This document shows, piece by piece, positions 48,363-60,118 of a stretch of 64,000 nucleotides of DNA. This DNA is from UBA6522 sp965221035 (lineage in GTDB: Bacteria > Pseudomonadota > Gammaproteobacteria > Steroidobacterales > Rariloculaceae), in NCBI GenBank assembly GCA_965221035.1, contig OZ244860.1, forward strand, positions 620,001 through 684,000, written 5' to 3'. The stretch's first letter is position 1, and each line of letters opens with the position of its first letter. The notes beneath the pieces were generated by a model. The model saw only the letters and a list, made by a program, of their open reading frames with translations, ran no database searches and was not told where the DNA came from. A program made the translations under genes and the position numbers.

Positions 48363-50009
48363 CTACTGCCTGACCCCATTGCTTTCGGCATACACCTGCC
48401 AGGCTTCGAGCATTTCCGCGTACTTCGCGGGTTCGGCGTCAGCCAGGTCGGTGGTTTCGCCCGGATCGTTGGCCAGATCGAAGAGATGCCACACGTCACT
48501 CCCCCGAAACGACATCAGTTTCCAGGCGCCGAGCCGTACCGCCCGGTTGCCGCTGGTTTCCCAGCCCAGTATTTCGTCTTCGGCATGAACTTGCGCGCTA
48601 CCGCCTTGCAGCAACGATACGAAGGACTTGCCGTCGGGCCGATACAATGCATCCGTATCGCCAGGCAGGCTGTCCACGTCGGACCCCGCCAGTTCCACCA
48701 CCGTCGGAAAGATATCGCGCACCGTCAGCACGGCATGCTCCAGCCTGCCCGAACCGGTCACCGCGGACCCCGCGACGATTGCGGGCACACGTATGCCGCC
48801 TTCCAGCATGGAACCCTTTGCCCCACGAAGCCCCGCCGAACCGGCGGCGGCCCACCCGGGACCGTAGAAGACGAAACTGTCGGGACCGCCAGGCTCGCCA
48901 TCCATCCGTGACAAGTAGTCCGGCCAGACACCCAGGTCCCGTGACAGGTGCTCCGGGCCATTGTCCGACAGGAAAATGATCACCGTGTTGTCGCGCAGAT
49001 TGTTGCGCGCCAGGTAGTTCAACAGGCGCCCGACGTTCCAGTCCAGGATTTCCACCATCGCCGCGTAGATTTCCATTGCCCGACGGTAGTAGGCCTTCTC
49101 CGGTTCCGGCAGCGAGTCCCAGGCGGGAACGGTGTCGGGGGGTGGCGCGACCGGGGCGTCTTGTGGCAGCAGTCCCGCTTGACGCATGCCGGCGATGCGC
49201 CGGGTCCGAAGCGCCTCATAGCCGTCATCGTACTGGCCTTCATATTTCAGGAAGGCGTCCGCCGGAGCCTGTAACGGCCAGTGCGGCGCCGTGAAACTCA
49301 GCACGCCGAAAAACGGCTTGCCCGATGGCTGGTTCTCGTGGATGAAACTGACCAGCTTGTCGGTGAGATAGTTCGAGGAGTAGAAGTTGTCCGGCAGGTC
49401 TTCAACCGGGACACCGTCCTGCCAGTGGATCGCCGTATGGCTCAGATACTCCCACAGGGTGGTGGGCGTTTCAGTGAACACGCCGAAGTGATTGTGCATC
49501 CCGGACAAGACCGCAAACGAACGGTCGAAACCGCGCGCCCAGGGTCCGATATCGTAGTCCTGGCCCAGGTGCCACTTGCCCGACAGCATGGTTGTGTAGC
49601 CCAGATCCCCGAGCACGGCCGGCAGGGACCATACGCGGTCATTCAAATACCCTTCGTAGCCTGATGGCCGATCACCGACCAGCGACATTCGCTCATTCAT
49701 GTCGCCCAGTCCGGCTCGATGACTGTCGGCACCCGACATGAGCATCGCCCGGGTCGGCGAGCACATGGGCGCGGCGTAGAAGCTGGCCAGGCGCATCCCC
49801 TGCGCGGCGAGCGCGTCGAGATTGGGCGTACGCAGGTCGGTGCCGCCAAAGGCGCCGATGTCCGTGTAGCCCAGATCGTCGGCGATAATCAGAAGAATGT
49901 TCGGGCGGTCGTCGACCTCACCCGGTTCGCCTGAACCGGTCCCGGACGAGGGGTCCCGCGCCTGGCAACCGACAAGAACCAGTGTAGTCAGCGCAAGCAG
50001 TCGGATCAT
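48363..50009 (-). CDS. Sulfatase (arylsulfatase family), likely lipoprotein
   Basis: This 548-residue secreted enzyme has a signal peptide with lipobox LVGC (Cys15). Sulfatase motifs are NILLIIADDLGYTDIG (metal-binding Asp44/45), the formylglycine signature CSPTRAMLMSG (Cys83, to be oxidised by a sulfatase-modifying enzyme), GKWHLG and FLSDNGPE. It removes sulfate esters from an organic sulfate. It lies 36 nt downstream of an unknown secreted protein and near a TonB receptor, so it probably acts on an imported or surface-bound sulfated compound. Confidence 0.92.
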   Translation of the reverse strand: MIRLLALTTLVLVGCQARDPSSGTGSGEPGEVDDRPNILLIIADDLGYTDIGAFGGTDLRTPNLDALAAQGMRLASFYAAPMCSPTRAMLMSGADSHRAGLGDMNERMSLVGDRPSGYEGYLNDRVWSLPAVLGDLGYTTMLSGKWHLGQDYDIGPWARGFDRSFAVLSGMHNHFGVFTETPTTLWEYLSHTAIHWQDGVPVEDLPDNFYSSNYLTDKLVSFIHENQPSGKPFFGVLSFTAPHWPLQAPADAFLKYEGQYDDGYEALRTRRIAGMRQAGLLPQDAPVAPPPDTVPAWDSLPEPEKAYYRRAMEIYAAMVEILDWNVGRLLNYLARNNLRDNTVIIFLSDNGPEHLSRDLGVWPDYLSRMDGEPGGPDSFVFYGPGWAAAGSAGLRGAKGSMLEGGIRVPAIVAGSAVTGSGRLEHAVLTVRDIFPTVVELAGSDVDSLPGDTDALYRPDGKSFVSLLQGGSAQVHAEDEILGWETSGNRAVRLGAWKLMSFRGSDVWHLFDLANDPGETTDLADAEPAKYAEMLEAWQVYAESNGVRQ

Positions 50010-50045
50010 GTGACTCTCCCTGTCATTTGTCTCTCCCTGGATTAT

Positions 50046-51149
50046 TCATTCCTTGTGGGCCCGTAATCCCTCGAGTGGGCCATCATCAATCAGCAGATGC
50101 CGGTTATCTACAATGTTCGGCACGCCGACGCGAAACGTGTATTCCTCGACACCGTCTCCGAACACGATGTGATAGACGCGACCATTGCCCGCCTCGTCCC
50201 GTGCGGCACGCAGCCGAACCACGGTTGCGTCGTCCGCTTCGACCACCTCGATGTCGGGACGGGACGAGTCTGCCGTTTCGTCCTGCCAGACCCCCGCAAG
50301 CGCCACCGGCATGAGCCGGCCATCCGGCTGCGAGGCCGTCGCGATTCGAATCTCGTGGAGGTCGCCATTCGCGTCCCAGAACTGCGGCATCGCTTCGGAC
50401 ACGGTCCAGGCGCCGCAGTCGCGCTCCTGCGGGCTGCCCTGCAGGCAATGGGGCAGGTTCGCCGGCGAGTAATTCAGGTCCTCGTTGTAAGTGCAACGGT
50501 TATCGGGCGTGCATGACCAGTGATCCTGGGCTTCCGAAGGAACCAGCGTGTAGAACGTGCGCGGTCGACCGTCGGGGTAAGCCGGCGCAAATACGGAGTC
50601 CGGCTGGTCTTCCTCCAGGGCGGCGGGAATCGGAACGCCGATTGAGGCGTATCGATCCGAATCAGGCAGGCCGAAAGGCACGAACGGCCCCATTGAAATG
50701 ATCGCGCCGTTGCCGCCGGACTGCGGATCTCCCCACTCGTCTCCGGTGCGTCCGTGCGTATAGAAAAACGTTTCACCGTCACGAACAAGTTGACTCGTAT
50801 ACGGAAAATACACGCTCGTGTCGTACCCGATCGCCTCGTTGCCGCCCGGATGCCTGACGTGGCCAAACATGGACCATTTGAGCGGGGTCGTGTCCCAGTA
50901 GTAGCCGATTCGCCAGTCGCGGATGCCGGCGTACTCGAGCCGCTCGATGAATTCGAGCTGCTCGGGCAATCTCATGCCGAACATGTCCGCCAGGCGTGGA
51001 TACCATATCTTGTCGAACCCCGCCTGATAGACGACACGTTCGCCGTCAATATCTACCAGGAAGAGCCGACCGGGATCGGTATCCGGTCCGAGTACCTGTG
51101 CAAGCGCGTTCGACGACAACAAAAACGCCGAAAGAATTACCTTGTTCAT
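50046..51149 (-). CDS. Secreted protein of unknown function next to sulfatase
   Basis: This 367-residue protein has a signal peptide (MNKVILSAFLLSSNALAQ). It is beta-rich and aromatic-rich, with four Cys in a cluster (SCTPDNRCTY, HCLQG, RDCGAW) that may form two disulfides. I recognise no catalytic motif or family. The start at ATG 51149 is chosen to include the signal peptide; the frame is open to 51218. It forms a two-gene unit with the sulfatase. Confidence 0.6.
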   Translation of the reverse strand: MNKVILSAFLLSSNALAQVLGPDTDPGRLFLVDIDGERVVYQAGFDKIWYPRLADMFGMRLPEQLEFIERLEYAGIRDWRIGYYWDTTPLKWSMFGHVRHPGGNEAIGYDTSVYFPYTSQLVRDGETFFYTHGRTGDEWGDPQSGGNGAIISMGPFVPFGLPDSDRYASIGVPIPAALEEDQPDSVFAPAYPDGRPRTFYTLVPSEAQDHWSCTPDNRCTYNEDLNYSPANLPHCLQGSPQERDCGAWTVSEAMPQFWDANGDLHEIRIATASQPDGRLMPVALAGVWQDETADSSRPDIEVVEADDATVVRLRAARDEAGNGRVYHIVFGDGVEEYTFRVGVPNIVDNRHLLIDDGPLEGLRAHKE

Positions 51150-51419
51150 CGGTCTTGCTCCCTGGTTCGGCGACCACTCGGGACCGGTGTCCAGAGTGCG
51201 TGTTTCGGTATGATCCACGAACTCGCCCTACCCTATCAAGTTGCAATACAACTGAACCAGTCACCTGGGTCACATCCATGGCATTGCAAGCCATGACCTG
51301 CTATGTTCTCAATCAGCCCACATTCACGGACCGCTGCCCGAAGTACCGCCGGTTTACGTCCGGCATGAACAGTTCGTGAAAACCAGACTCTACGTTCGGA
51401 AAAATACGTTCGGAGAAAC

Positions 51420-51851
51420 ATGATGCACCTCAAGACACTGTCAGTTTTCGGACTGTTCGCGTCCCTTTCGATTCTGGCGTCCGCCCAGAGCATCAATCCG
51501 CCCAAGGAAATTGTTCTGAACACCGCCAACCTTGACACGCGCACTCCCTTCGAAGGCGTTTTCGTCAAGTCTGTATATACCGACACGACGCTATTGTTCT
51601 TTATTACTATCGAGGCGGGCAGTTCATCCGCGCACCACAATCACCCGGATGAACAGACCATGCTGTTTCATTCCGGCAAAGTTCGGGCAACTGTCGGCGA
51701 CAACGAATACGAGGTCGGTGCGGGCGACATAATCATCGTTCCAGCCTATGTTCCCCATCAGTTTGTGGCCATTGAGGACTCGACATGGACGGAAGTGCAT
51801 GGGCCGGGATTCAATAACAGCCGAAAATGGGAGATGGCCGGGAACAATTGA
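51420..51851 (+). CDS. Secreted small cupin-domain protein
   Basis: This 143-residue protein has a signal peptide (residues 1-22, ending ASAQ) and one cupin barrel with the first motif HHNHPDEQTMLFHSGKVRA and second motif VPAYVPHQFVAIED. The His/Glu positions for a metal are kept. GGAGA lies 5-9 nt before ATG 51420. It is followed 53 nt later by a second cupin gene, to which it is only distantly similar. Confidence 0.8.
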   Translation: MMHLKTLSVFGLFASLSILASAQSINPPKEIVLNTANLDTRTPFEGVFVKSVYTDTTLLFFITIEAGSSSAHHNHPDEQTMLFHSGKVRATVGDNEYEVGAGDIIIVPAYVPHQFVAIEDSTWTEVHGPGFNNSRKWEMAGNN

Positions 51852-51904
51852 CAGCGCGGCTTATTGAATCCTGCCTGTCGATTCATTATCCGGAGGAAAA
51901 CGAG

Positions 51905-52336
51905 ATGAGAAAGAACCCTGCGATCATCACGCTTGCGACCATGGCAATTGCCGGCATGGCCGCTTATGCACAGCAAGGCAGAATGGCCCAGATCCTGCCG
52001 CCCAAGGCCACCGTGTTCAAGGTATCGGAGATCAACGAGAATCGGGTCAACGACCTGATCCGGTCCAAGGCCGTTCAGGGACAAACGGTCTTGATGTCGC
52101 AGACCTGGCTCGAAGAGGGTGCCAAATCGCCGCATCACAATCACCCCGAAGAGGAATTGATCGTGGTGATCAGCGGTCGATTGCGGGCCATGACTTCGGA
52201 AGGCTATGTCATCATGGAACCGGGCGACATGTACGTGATCGAGTCCTATGCCGAGCACCAGGTGGAAGCCTTGGAGGACACGTTGATGATCGAGGCGTTT
52301 GGTCCCGGAAGGGTTGTGGGAGTCACGCCTCAATAG
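51905..52336 (+). CDS. Secreted small cupin-domain protein, paralogue of the cupin at 1384-1812
   Basis: This 143-residue protein has a signal peptide ending AYAQQ and a cupin barrel with HHNHPEEELIVVISGRLRAMTSEGYVIMEPGDMYVIESYAEHQVEALED. Long stretches parallel the cupin beside the ligAB genes, including the NHPEEE, SGRLR/RGRLR, EPGD, ESY.EHQ.EALED and AFGPGR blocks. GGAGG lies 9 nt before ATG 51905. It is convergent to the TonB receptor gene. Confidence 0.82.
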   Translation: MRKNPAIITLATMAIAGMAAYAQQGRMAQILPPKATVFKVSEINENRVNDLIRSKAVQGQTVLMSQTWLEEGAKSPHHNHPEEELIVVISGRLRAMTSEGYVIMEPGDMYVIESYAEHQVEALEDTLMIEAFGPGRVVGVTPQ

Positions 52337-52381
52337 CCATCTATTCGCACACACGCCCAAATCAGGGCTTGCTGACAGGCC

Positions 52382-54820
52382 CTAGAAATTCCACCTGCCC
52401 TGCAAGGCAATCTGACGCCCCGGGGCAGTAAAGTAGAATGTCGGTCGATTCGGCGTCAGTGCCGGATCGGGCAACCGGTCCGCAACGTTCGTATCGTTGG
52501 CAAAGTTGGCTGTGGCCACATCGTTGAGATTCAGCCCGATCAGCGAGATGCGCCATCCCCCATCCGCATCTGCCACAAACAGGCTCGCGTCAGCCTTGCC
52601 GTAGGCTTCCTGAATGTCCGTCACCGGATGGTTCTTCGAGCCGATGAACTGGTCTTCACGCCAGTTGTATGCCACCCGCCAGCCCCATTCCATTGTTCCA
52701 CCAACGGGGTACGCCCCATCCACGGCGAAGTTGTACTGGAAGTCGGGGGAATACTGAACTTCCTGGCCGCTCAGGCTCTGCACGCCGCCGATACATCCCT
52801 CGGCGACGGTCTGACCCGGCCAGCACGTGGCGCCTTCGTAGCTGTCGTACACGGCGTCAAGCAACGCAACCGCGCCAATCACGCGGTGGTTGGCGCCCGC
52901 CACCCAGATGAAGTCAGCCTCGATACCCTGTGACGTGGTTTCACCCGCATTGGTGATGTTCTGTGCCGTGACGGCCGGGTCCAGGGCCGACACCTGCAAC
53001 CCGCTGATCTGGGTATTCCAGGCTGACCAGTTCAGCTGCAATGTCCCGTCGACGAGCGTATGTTTGCCGCCGACCTCAAGACTCTCGGCCTTTTCGGCGT
53101 CAAACTCGGTCCGCGCCTGTGTCAGCAAACCCGGCCCCACAGGCCACAGCTGATAGCCGCCACCCTTGAAGCCTTCAGACCAGCTCCCGTAAAGCATATG
53201 CTCATCGGCAGGTTGCCAGGTCAGTACCGCATTGGGCGAGAAATCGTCTTCAGACCGGGAAAAATCACCAGAATTGGAGCCTGCAAACAGCGGTCCGAAA
53301 CAGCTGATCCTTCGACCATTGAGCATGCCGCCCAATGTACCGCAGCCGCCGCCACCGGCGTAGTCGGTACCAGGCACCGGTGTACCGCCACCGGTCTGGT
53401 GGGCGGCAAATCCGGATGAACCATCACCAATATCCGAAAGCCACTTGCGACCGACGGCGGACTTGTCCTCCGTCGTGAATCGACCGCCGATCCCCAGCGT
53501 CAACGAGTTACCGAGATGAATGTCGATCTGGCCGAATACCGATACGGTTTCCGAATCCTGTGTGGAAACATAGTTGCGCATCAGCCCCGTGTAGTCGGGT
53601 GCTGAAGCATCAACACAATTTGAACCCATACCGCCGCAGAAAGTGAAAAAATGTCTGGCAGCAACCGTGTTGTTGTTCAGGTACAGACCCCCGATAAAGT
53701 CCAGGTTGTCGGTTGGCGAACCCAGCAGGCGAATTTCCTGTGTAACCTGGTCGAAGTCATCCTGGATTTGCAGCAGTCCGGTATCGAAGCCTGTCGACAG
53801 GTTGCCCTCGGATATATCATCACCTTCATAGGTGGTGTAGTTCGTCAGCGAGGTAAGTGTCCAGCTATCGTTCAACTGCCAGTTCAATGTCACGCCAGCC
53901 AGGTGGTAAATGGTTTCCGTGTAGTAGTCATCCGCCCGCAGCGTGCCTGCCCAAACTGACTCTTCGAATTTCACGTTGTTGACGATACAGTCGTCCACAG
54001 GAGGCGATACCGTGCAGTTTCCTGCGAGCTCGCGCGCACGCGCCCCCCTGTCAATATCACCGTATTGATACAGGAACGTCGCATCAAGATCCGGCGAAAT
54101 GTCCCATTCGAGGATTCCGCGAACAGACGCGCTGTCTTTCGCTCCCGCAGCGTCGGTACCCAGCACGGCCTCGTGAACATATCCATTCCTGTCCTCAATC
54201 CGTCCCGCAATGCGCGCTCTCGCGTTGTCGCTGAACGGAACGTCGACGGCGCCTTCCAGCGCGTAACCGTCAGCGTTATCAAAATCCACCGTTGAGGAGA
54301 GATACCCGCCAGATTCTTCGCCGGGCTTGCGCGTGACAATATTGATTGCGCCGGCCGTGTTGTTTTTTCCGATCAGCGTATTCTGGGGTCCCTTCAGAAC
54401 CTCGATTCGCTCCAGATCGAGAAACATCGTCTGTCCAAACCGGCTGCGGCCGAAATAGAATCCGTCGATATTGAAGCCAACCGCCTGTTCAAAGCCGATG
54501 TTCGTACCGTTGGTGCTGATACCGCGAATGGCGAACCGATCCGAGGAATTGAAGGCTTCACCGAAAGCCAGATTGGGCACCTGCTCGGCCAGACCAATGA
54601 TGTCCGACATGTTGGTTTCCTGAATGAAGTCGCCGGACAAGGTGGAGATGGCGATAGGCACGTCGCTCAGCCCTTCCTCTCTCCGCCGAGCCGTGACGAT
54701 GACCTCGTCGATGACACGAACGGATTCCACCTCCTGAGAATCTGAGGTTGTGGTTGCAACAATGCCCGAGAGGCCAGTCGCTATTGCCAGAAGACCCGGC
54801 AGGAATCCGCGCTTGTTCAT
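52382..54820 (-). CDS. TonB-dependent outer-membrane receptor
   Basis: This 812-residue receptor has a signal peptide (residues 1-25), TonB box (RVIDEVIVTARRREE), plug (VPIAISTLSGDFIQ to VLKGPQNTLIGKNNTAGAIN, residues 55-150) and a barrel ending GRWNF. The plug wording (GLSDVPIAI, KGPQNTL) is the type common in sphingomonads and marine gammaproteobacteria that use such receptors for carbon uptake. With the adjacent sulfatase and cupins it forms a probable catabolic patch. Confidence 0.92.
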   Translation of the reverse strand: MNKRGFLPGLLAIATGLSGIVATTTSDSQEVESVRVIDEVIVTARRREEGLSDVPIAISTLSGDFIQETNMSDIIGLAEQVPNLAFGEAFNSSDRFAIRGISTNGTNIGFEQAVGFNIDGFYFGRSRFGQTMFLDLERIEVLKGPQNTLIGKNNTAGAINIVTRKPGEESGGYLSSTVDFDNADGYALEGAVDVPFSDNARARIAGRIEDRNGYVHEAVLGTDAAGAKDSASVRGILEWDISPDLDATFLYQYGDIDRGARARELAGNCTVSPPVDDCIVNNVKFEESVWAGTLRADDYYTETIYHLAGVTLNWQLNDSWTLTSLTNYTTYEGDDISEGNLSTGFDTGLLQIQDDFDQVTQEIRLLGSPTDNLDFIGGLYLNNNTVAARHFFTFCGGMGSNCVDASAPDYTGLMRNYVSTQDSETVSVFGQIDIHLGNSLTLGIGGRFTTEDKSAVGRKWLSDIGDGSSGFAAHQTGGGTPVPGTDYAGGGGCGTLGGMLNGRRISCFGPLFAGSNSGDFSRSEDDFSPNAVLTWQPADEHMLYGSWSEGFKGGGYQLWPVGPGLLTQARTEFDAEKAESLEVGGKHTLVDGTLQLNWSAWNTQISGLQVSALDPAVTAQNITNAGETTSQGIEADFIWVAGANHRVIGAVALLDAVYDSYEGATCWPGQTVAEGCIGGVQSLSGQEVQYSPDFQYNFAVDGAYPVGGTMEWGWRVAYNWREDQFIGSKNHPVTDIQEAYGKADASLFVADADGGWRISLIGLNLNDVATANFANDTNVADRLPDPALTPNRPTFYFTAPGRQIALQGRWNF

Positions 54821-54926
54821 GTTGTTCTCCCTGTTTGCCAGCTTTCGAGCCTGGAATTATCGGTTGTGGTTTTCGCCAGATTCTTCGAGTTGGCAGAATA
54901 CAACGTCCGGACGTTGACGGCCACGG

Positions 54927-55130
54927 CTAATCACGCCTCGAGACAATGTCGATATCGTTGCGTAACCCGAAGTCTCTCATGAACTCCGGGTCCGCGCGCT
55001 GGGCCTCGGTCAGCCCAACCGATTCAACCGCTCCCCTCTCCCATCCTCCAGGCTCCCTGATCAGTATCGCGTGCACTTCCTCGTCGCCGATCGGTGTGCC
55101 GACATGCACGGTGTTGGGCGGTATGTACAC
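54927..55130 (-). pseudogene. C-terminal cupin remnant
   Basis: These 67 residues begin inside a cupin second motif (GDLVYIPPNTVHVG, then HAILIREPGGWERG) and lack the first half of the barrel. A TGA lies about 10 codons upstream in the same frame and no start fits. It is most likely a truncated third cupin gene of the neighbourhood. The rest of the gap from 54821 to 55337 holds no other gene that I can see. Confidence 0.5.
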
Positions 55131-55337
55131 CAGATCACCCCCCGCCGACGGGGACTGCCCTCAACGGTGGACGTTTCGTGCCCGCGTTAGCCTTGGGTAC
55201 AATTCCGGGTGGGCCGGACCTGCTCGGCACGGCCTGTCCGTCCCCGTTCGAGATCAATTCATGATATTCGTTGTTGATAGGGGTGAGGCTGGTTCCAGAG
55301 GGAACAATATCTGGCTTGTTGCCGCGCGTTCACAGTC

Positions 55338-55976
55338 ATGTCCATGATCTCCCCCGTTCTCGATTTCCTGCGGTGCCGAACACCGGATCGCTGGGTCTCC
55401 CGTGCCGTCTCCGAAATTCCGACCCTGTTGCGGGACCATGCCTCCCTGGAACTCAAGGCGGCCCAGCAGGCCCAGAGCCTGATCCGCCGATATGCCGGGC
55501 GGCCCGGATCGAAGGGACTAAGGCTGCTGAACAAGCTGTCCCGGCTGGCCAGGGAGGAATTGCGGCATTTCGAACAGGTCCTGGGACTGATGGAAGCGCG
55601 CGGCGTGGAGTATCAGCCGATCTCGGCCTCCCGGTACGCCGCGACGCTTCACAGCCTTGTCCGCGGCCCCGAGCCGGCAAGACTGGTGGACACGCTGATC
55701 GTCGGCGCGGTCATCGAAGCCCGTTCATGCGAACGTTTTGATCGCCTGGCCATGGCGTTGCGGCCTGTCGACCGCCAACTCGCCGACTTCTACGGCACCC
55801 TGCTCAAGTCGGAGGCCCGGCATTTCACCGACTACCTGGCGCTGGCCGAAGGCGAGGCCGGAGCCGGGGCCGGGGTATCCGTGGCTGAGCGGGTCGACGA
55901 GTTTCTGGAATCGGAGCAAGCACTGATTCTCGAGCCCGATTCCCAGCTGCGCTTCCACAGCGGCGTTCCAGTCTGA
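55338..55976 (+). CDS. miaE: tRNA-(ms2io6A)-hydroxylase, MiaE type
   Basis: This 212-residue diiron enzyme hydroxylates the isopentenyl group of ms2i6A-37 in tRNA. The ferritin-like iron sites are visible as ASLELKAAQQA (first Glu), EELRHFEQV (ExxH) and IEARSCERF/KSEARHFTDY (Glu and ExxH). The start is ATG 55338 (or 55344). Next is another tRNA-modification gene, mnmA, 41 nt downstream. Confidence 0.9.
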   Translation: MSMISPVLDFLRCRTPDRWVSRAVSEIPTLLRDHASLELKAAQQAQSLIRRYAGRPGSKGLRLLNKLSRLAREELRHFEQVLGLMEARGVEYQPISASRYAATLHSLVRGPEPARLVDTLIVGAVIEARSCERFDRLAMALRPVDRQLADFYGTLLKSEARHFTDYLALAEGEAGAGAGVSVAERVDEFLESEQALILEPDSQLRFHSGVPV

Positions 55977-56017
55977 ACGATCCCGCAAGTCCGCGACCAC
56001 GCGTAGAATCAAGCGCC

Positions 56018-57130
56018 ATGAAACCTGACGGACTGGTCATCGTAGCGCTTTCCGGCGGCGTGGACTCCGCGGTGAGCGCCATGCTGCTTCGCGACGCGGG
56101 CCACGACGTACAGTGTCTGCACATGAGCAACTGGGAGGATGACGGCTACTGTGATGCCGCGCAGGACTTTCAGGACGCGCGGCGCATCTGCGGGCACCTG
56201 AACCTGCCCCTGCACCGGGTCAACTTTTCCGCCCAGTACAAGGAGCGGGTCTTCGCCGAATTCCTGGACGAACTGCGCCGGGGCCGGACGCCCAATCCCG
56301 ACGTGCTGTGCAATCGGGAGATCAAGTTCGGGACGCTGTGGAAGTACGCAAGGCGCCTTGGCGGGCAGTGGCTCGCGACAGGGCACTACGCGAGGCTGCG
56401 GCACACGGAAAACGACCGGGTCGAATTGCACAAGGGCAAGGATCCAGGCAAGGATCAAAGCTATTTCCTGCACGCTCTGGAGGAACGCGACTTCCGGCAG
56501 GTGCTGTTTCCGCTGGGTGAATTGCAGAAGCGCGACGTGCGCAAGTTGGCGCGGGACGCGGGTTTGCCGGTCGCCGAGAAGAAGGACAGCACCGGAATCT
56601 GCTTCGTGGGTGAACGTCCATTCTCCCGCTTCATCGGCGAATACCTGCCCACCCGGCCCGGCGCCATCAAGGATCCGCAGGGCAGATCCCTGGGAACGCA
56701 CCAGGGGCTGGCCTTCTACACGCTGGGACAGCGTCGCGGACTGGGGATCGGAGGCAAGGCGGACTGTCCCGAGGGCGCCTGGTACGTCGCCCGCAAGGAG
56801 CCGGACACCAACGAGCTGATCGTGGTCCAGGGGACGGATCACCCGGCGCTGTACCAGGACCGGCTCTCCAGCGGGCCGATGCACTGGATCAACGGGCCGC
56901 CCCCGGAATGGTCCGGGGACCTGCCCTTCACCTGCGGCGCGAAGACCCGTTATCGGCAACCGGACCAGGCCTGCACGGTCACCCGCCGGCGAAACGGCGG
57001 CGTGAGACTGGATTTCGAACAACCGCAGCGCGCCGTCACCCCCGGGCAGTACGTCGTGCTCTACCAGGGCTCCCGATGTCTCGGGGGAGCGACCATCGAA
57101 GCGGCTGAAATGCGGTTGGATGCTAACTGA
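56018..57130 (+). CDS. mnmA: tRNA-specific 2-thiouridylase
   Basis: This 370-residue enzyme thiolates the wobble U of Lys, Glu and Gln tRNAs. The PP-loop SGGVDS is at residues 12-17, the catalytic Cys98 in NPDVLCNREIKF, and the persulfide Cys195 in STGICFVGER. The C-terminal beta-barrel is complete. TAGAAT (56004-56009) lies 8 nt before the ATG and no Shine-Dalgarno is seen, so translation may be leaderless. Confidence 0.96.
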   Translation: MKPDGLVIVALSGGVDSAVSAMLLRDAGHDVQCLHMSNWEDDGYCDAAQDFQDARRICGHLNLPLHRVNFSAQYKERVFAEFLDELRRGRTPNPDVLCNREIKFGTLWKYARRLGGQWLATGHYARLRHTENDRVELHKGKDPGKDQSYFLHALEERDFRQVLFPLGELQKRDVRKLARDAGLPVAEKKDSTGICFVGERPFSRFIGEYLPTRPGAIKDPQGRSLGTHQGLAFYTLGQRRGLGIGGKADCPEGAWYVARKEPDTNELIVVQGTDHPALYQDRLSSGPMHWINGPPPEWSGDLPFTCGAKTRYRQPDQACTVTRRRNGGVRLDFEQPQRAVTPGQYVVLYQGSRCLGGATIEAAEMRLDAN

Positions 57131-57238
57131 AGCAGCGGAGACGCGGCCGGACACTCTCTGAAGCGGCTGAGACGCGGGCAGGCGCTCTCTGAGGCGGCGG
57201 AGACGCGGGCGGGCGCTCGATACGCGGTCGGACACTCG
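57127..57238. repeat. Tandem 31-nt degenerate repeats between mnmA and acnA
   Basis: Units at 57127-57157, 57158-57188 and 57189-57219 share the frame CTGAAGCGGCNGAGACGCGGGC plus GCTCT or similar; a partial fourth copy runs to 57238. The first unit overlaps the mnmA stop codon and resembles the last codons of mnmA (gcggctgaaatgcgg), suggesting the array grew from the gene end. It ends just upstream of the acnA promoter. Confidence 0.75.
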
Positions 57239-57263
57239 CTGAGCGGCGCAATGGGTGCCTTGC

Positions 57264-57269
57264 TATAAT
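57264..57269 (+). promoter_or_regulatory. Extended -10 promoter of acnA
   Basis: TATAAT preceded by TGC (TGCTATAAT) is a perfect extended -10, 66 nt before the acnA ATG. The -35 region would fall at the end of the tandem repeat array. Confidence 0.55.
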
Positions 57270-57335
57270 CCGCGCCGCCGCGTTGGTTGACGGCGGCGAA
57301 CTCGCCAGACCGCCCCAGACTCGAGGATCCCGCAG

Positions 57336-60014
<2,679 letters not shown>

Positions 60015-60118
60015 GACAACCCGCCCGCGCAAGGCGCCAGCCCGCGACGGGGCCCGGGCAGCGGGCGCCGGGACTGTGCGCCGGGGGGCCGAGACGCCGG
60101 GCGCCGGGACGAATACCG

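Noticed and set aside
52337..52381. Bidirectional terminator between the cupin and TonB-receptor genes
   Set aside because: Only a 5-bp AGGGC/GCCCT stem with a 10-nt loop and no T-run is present; too weak to call.
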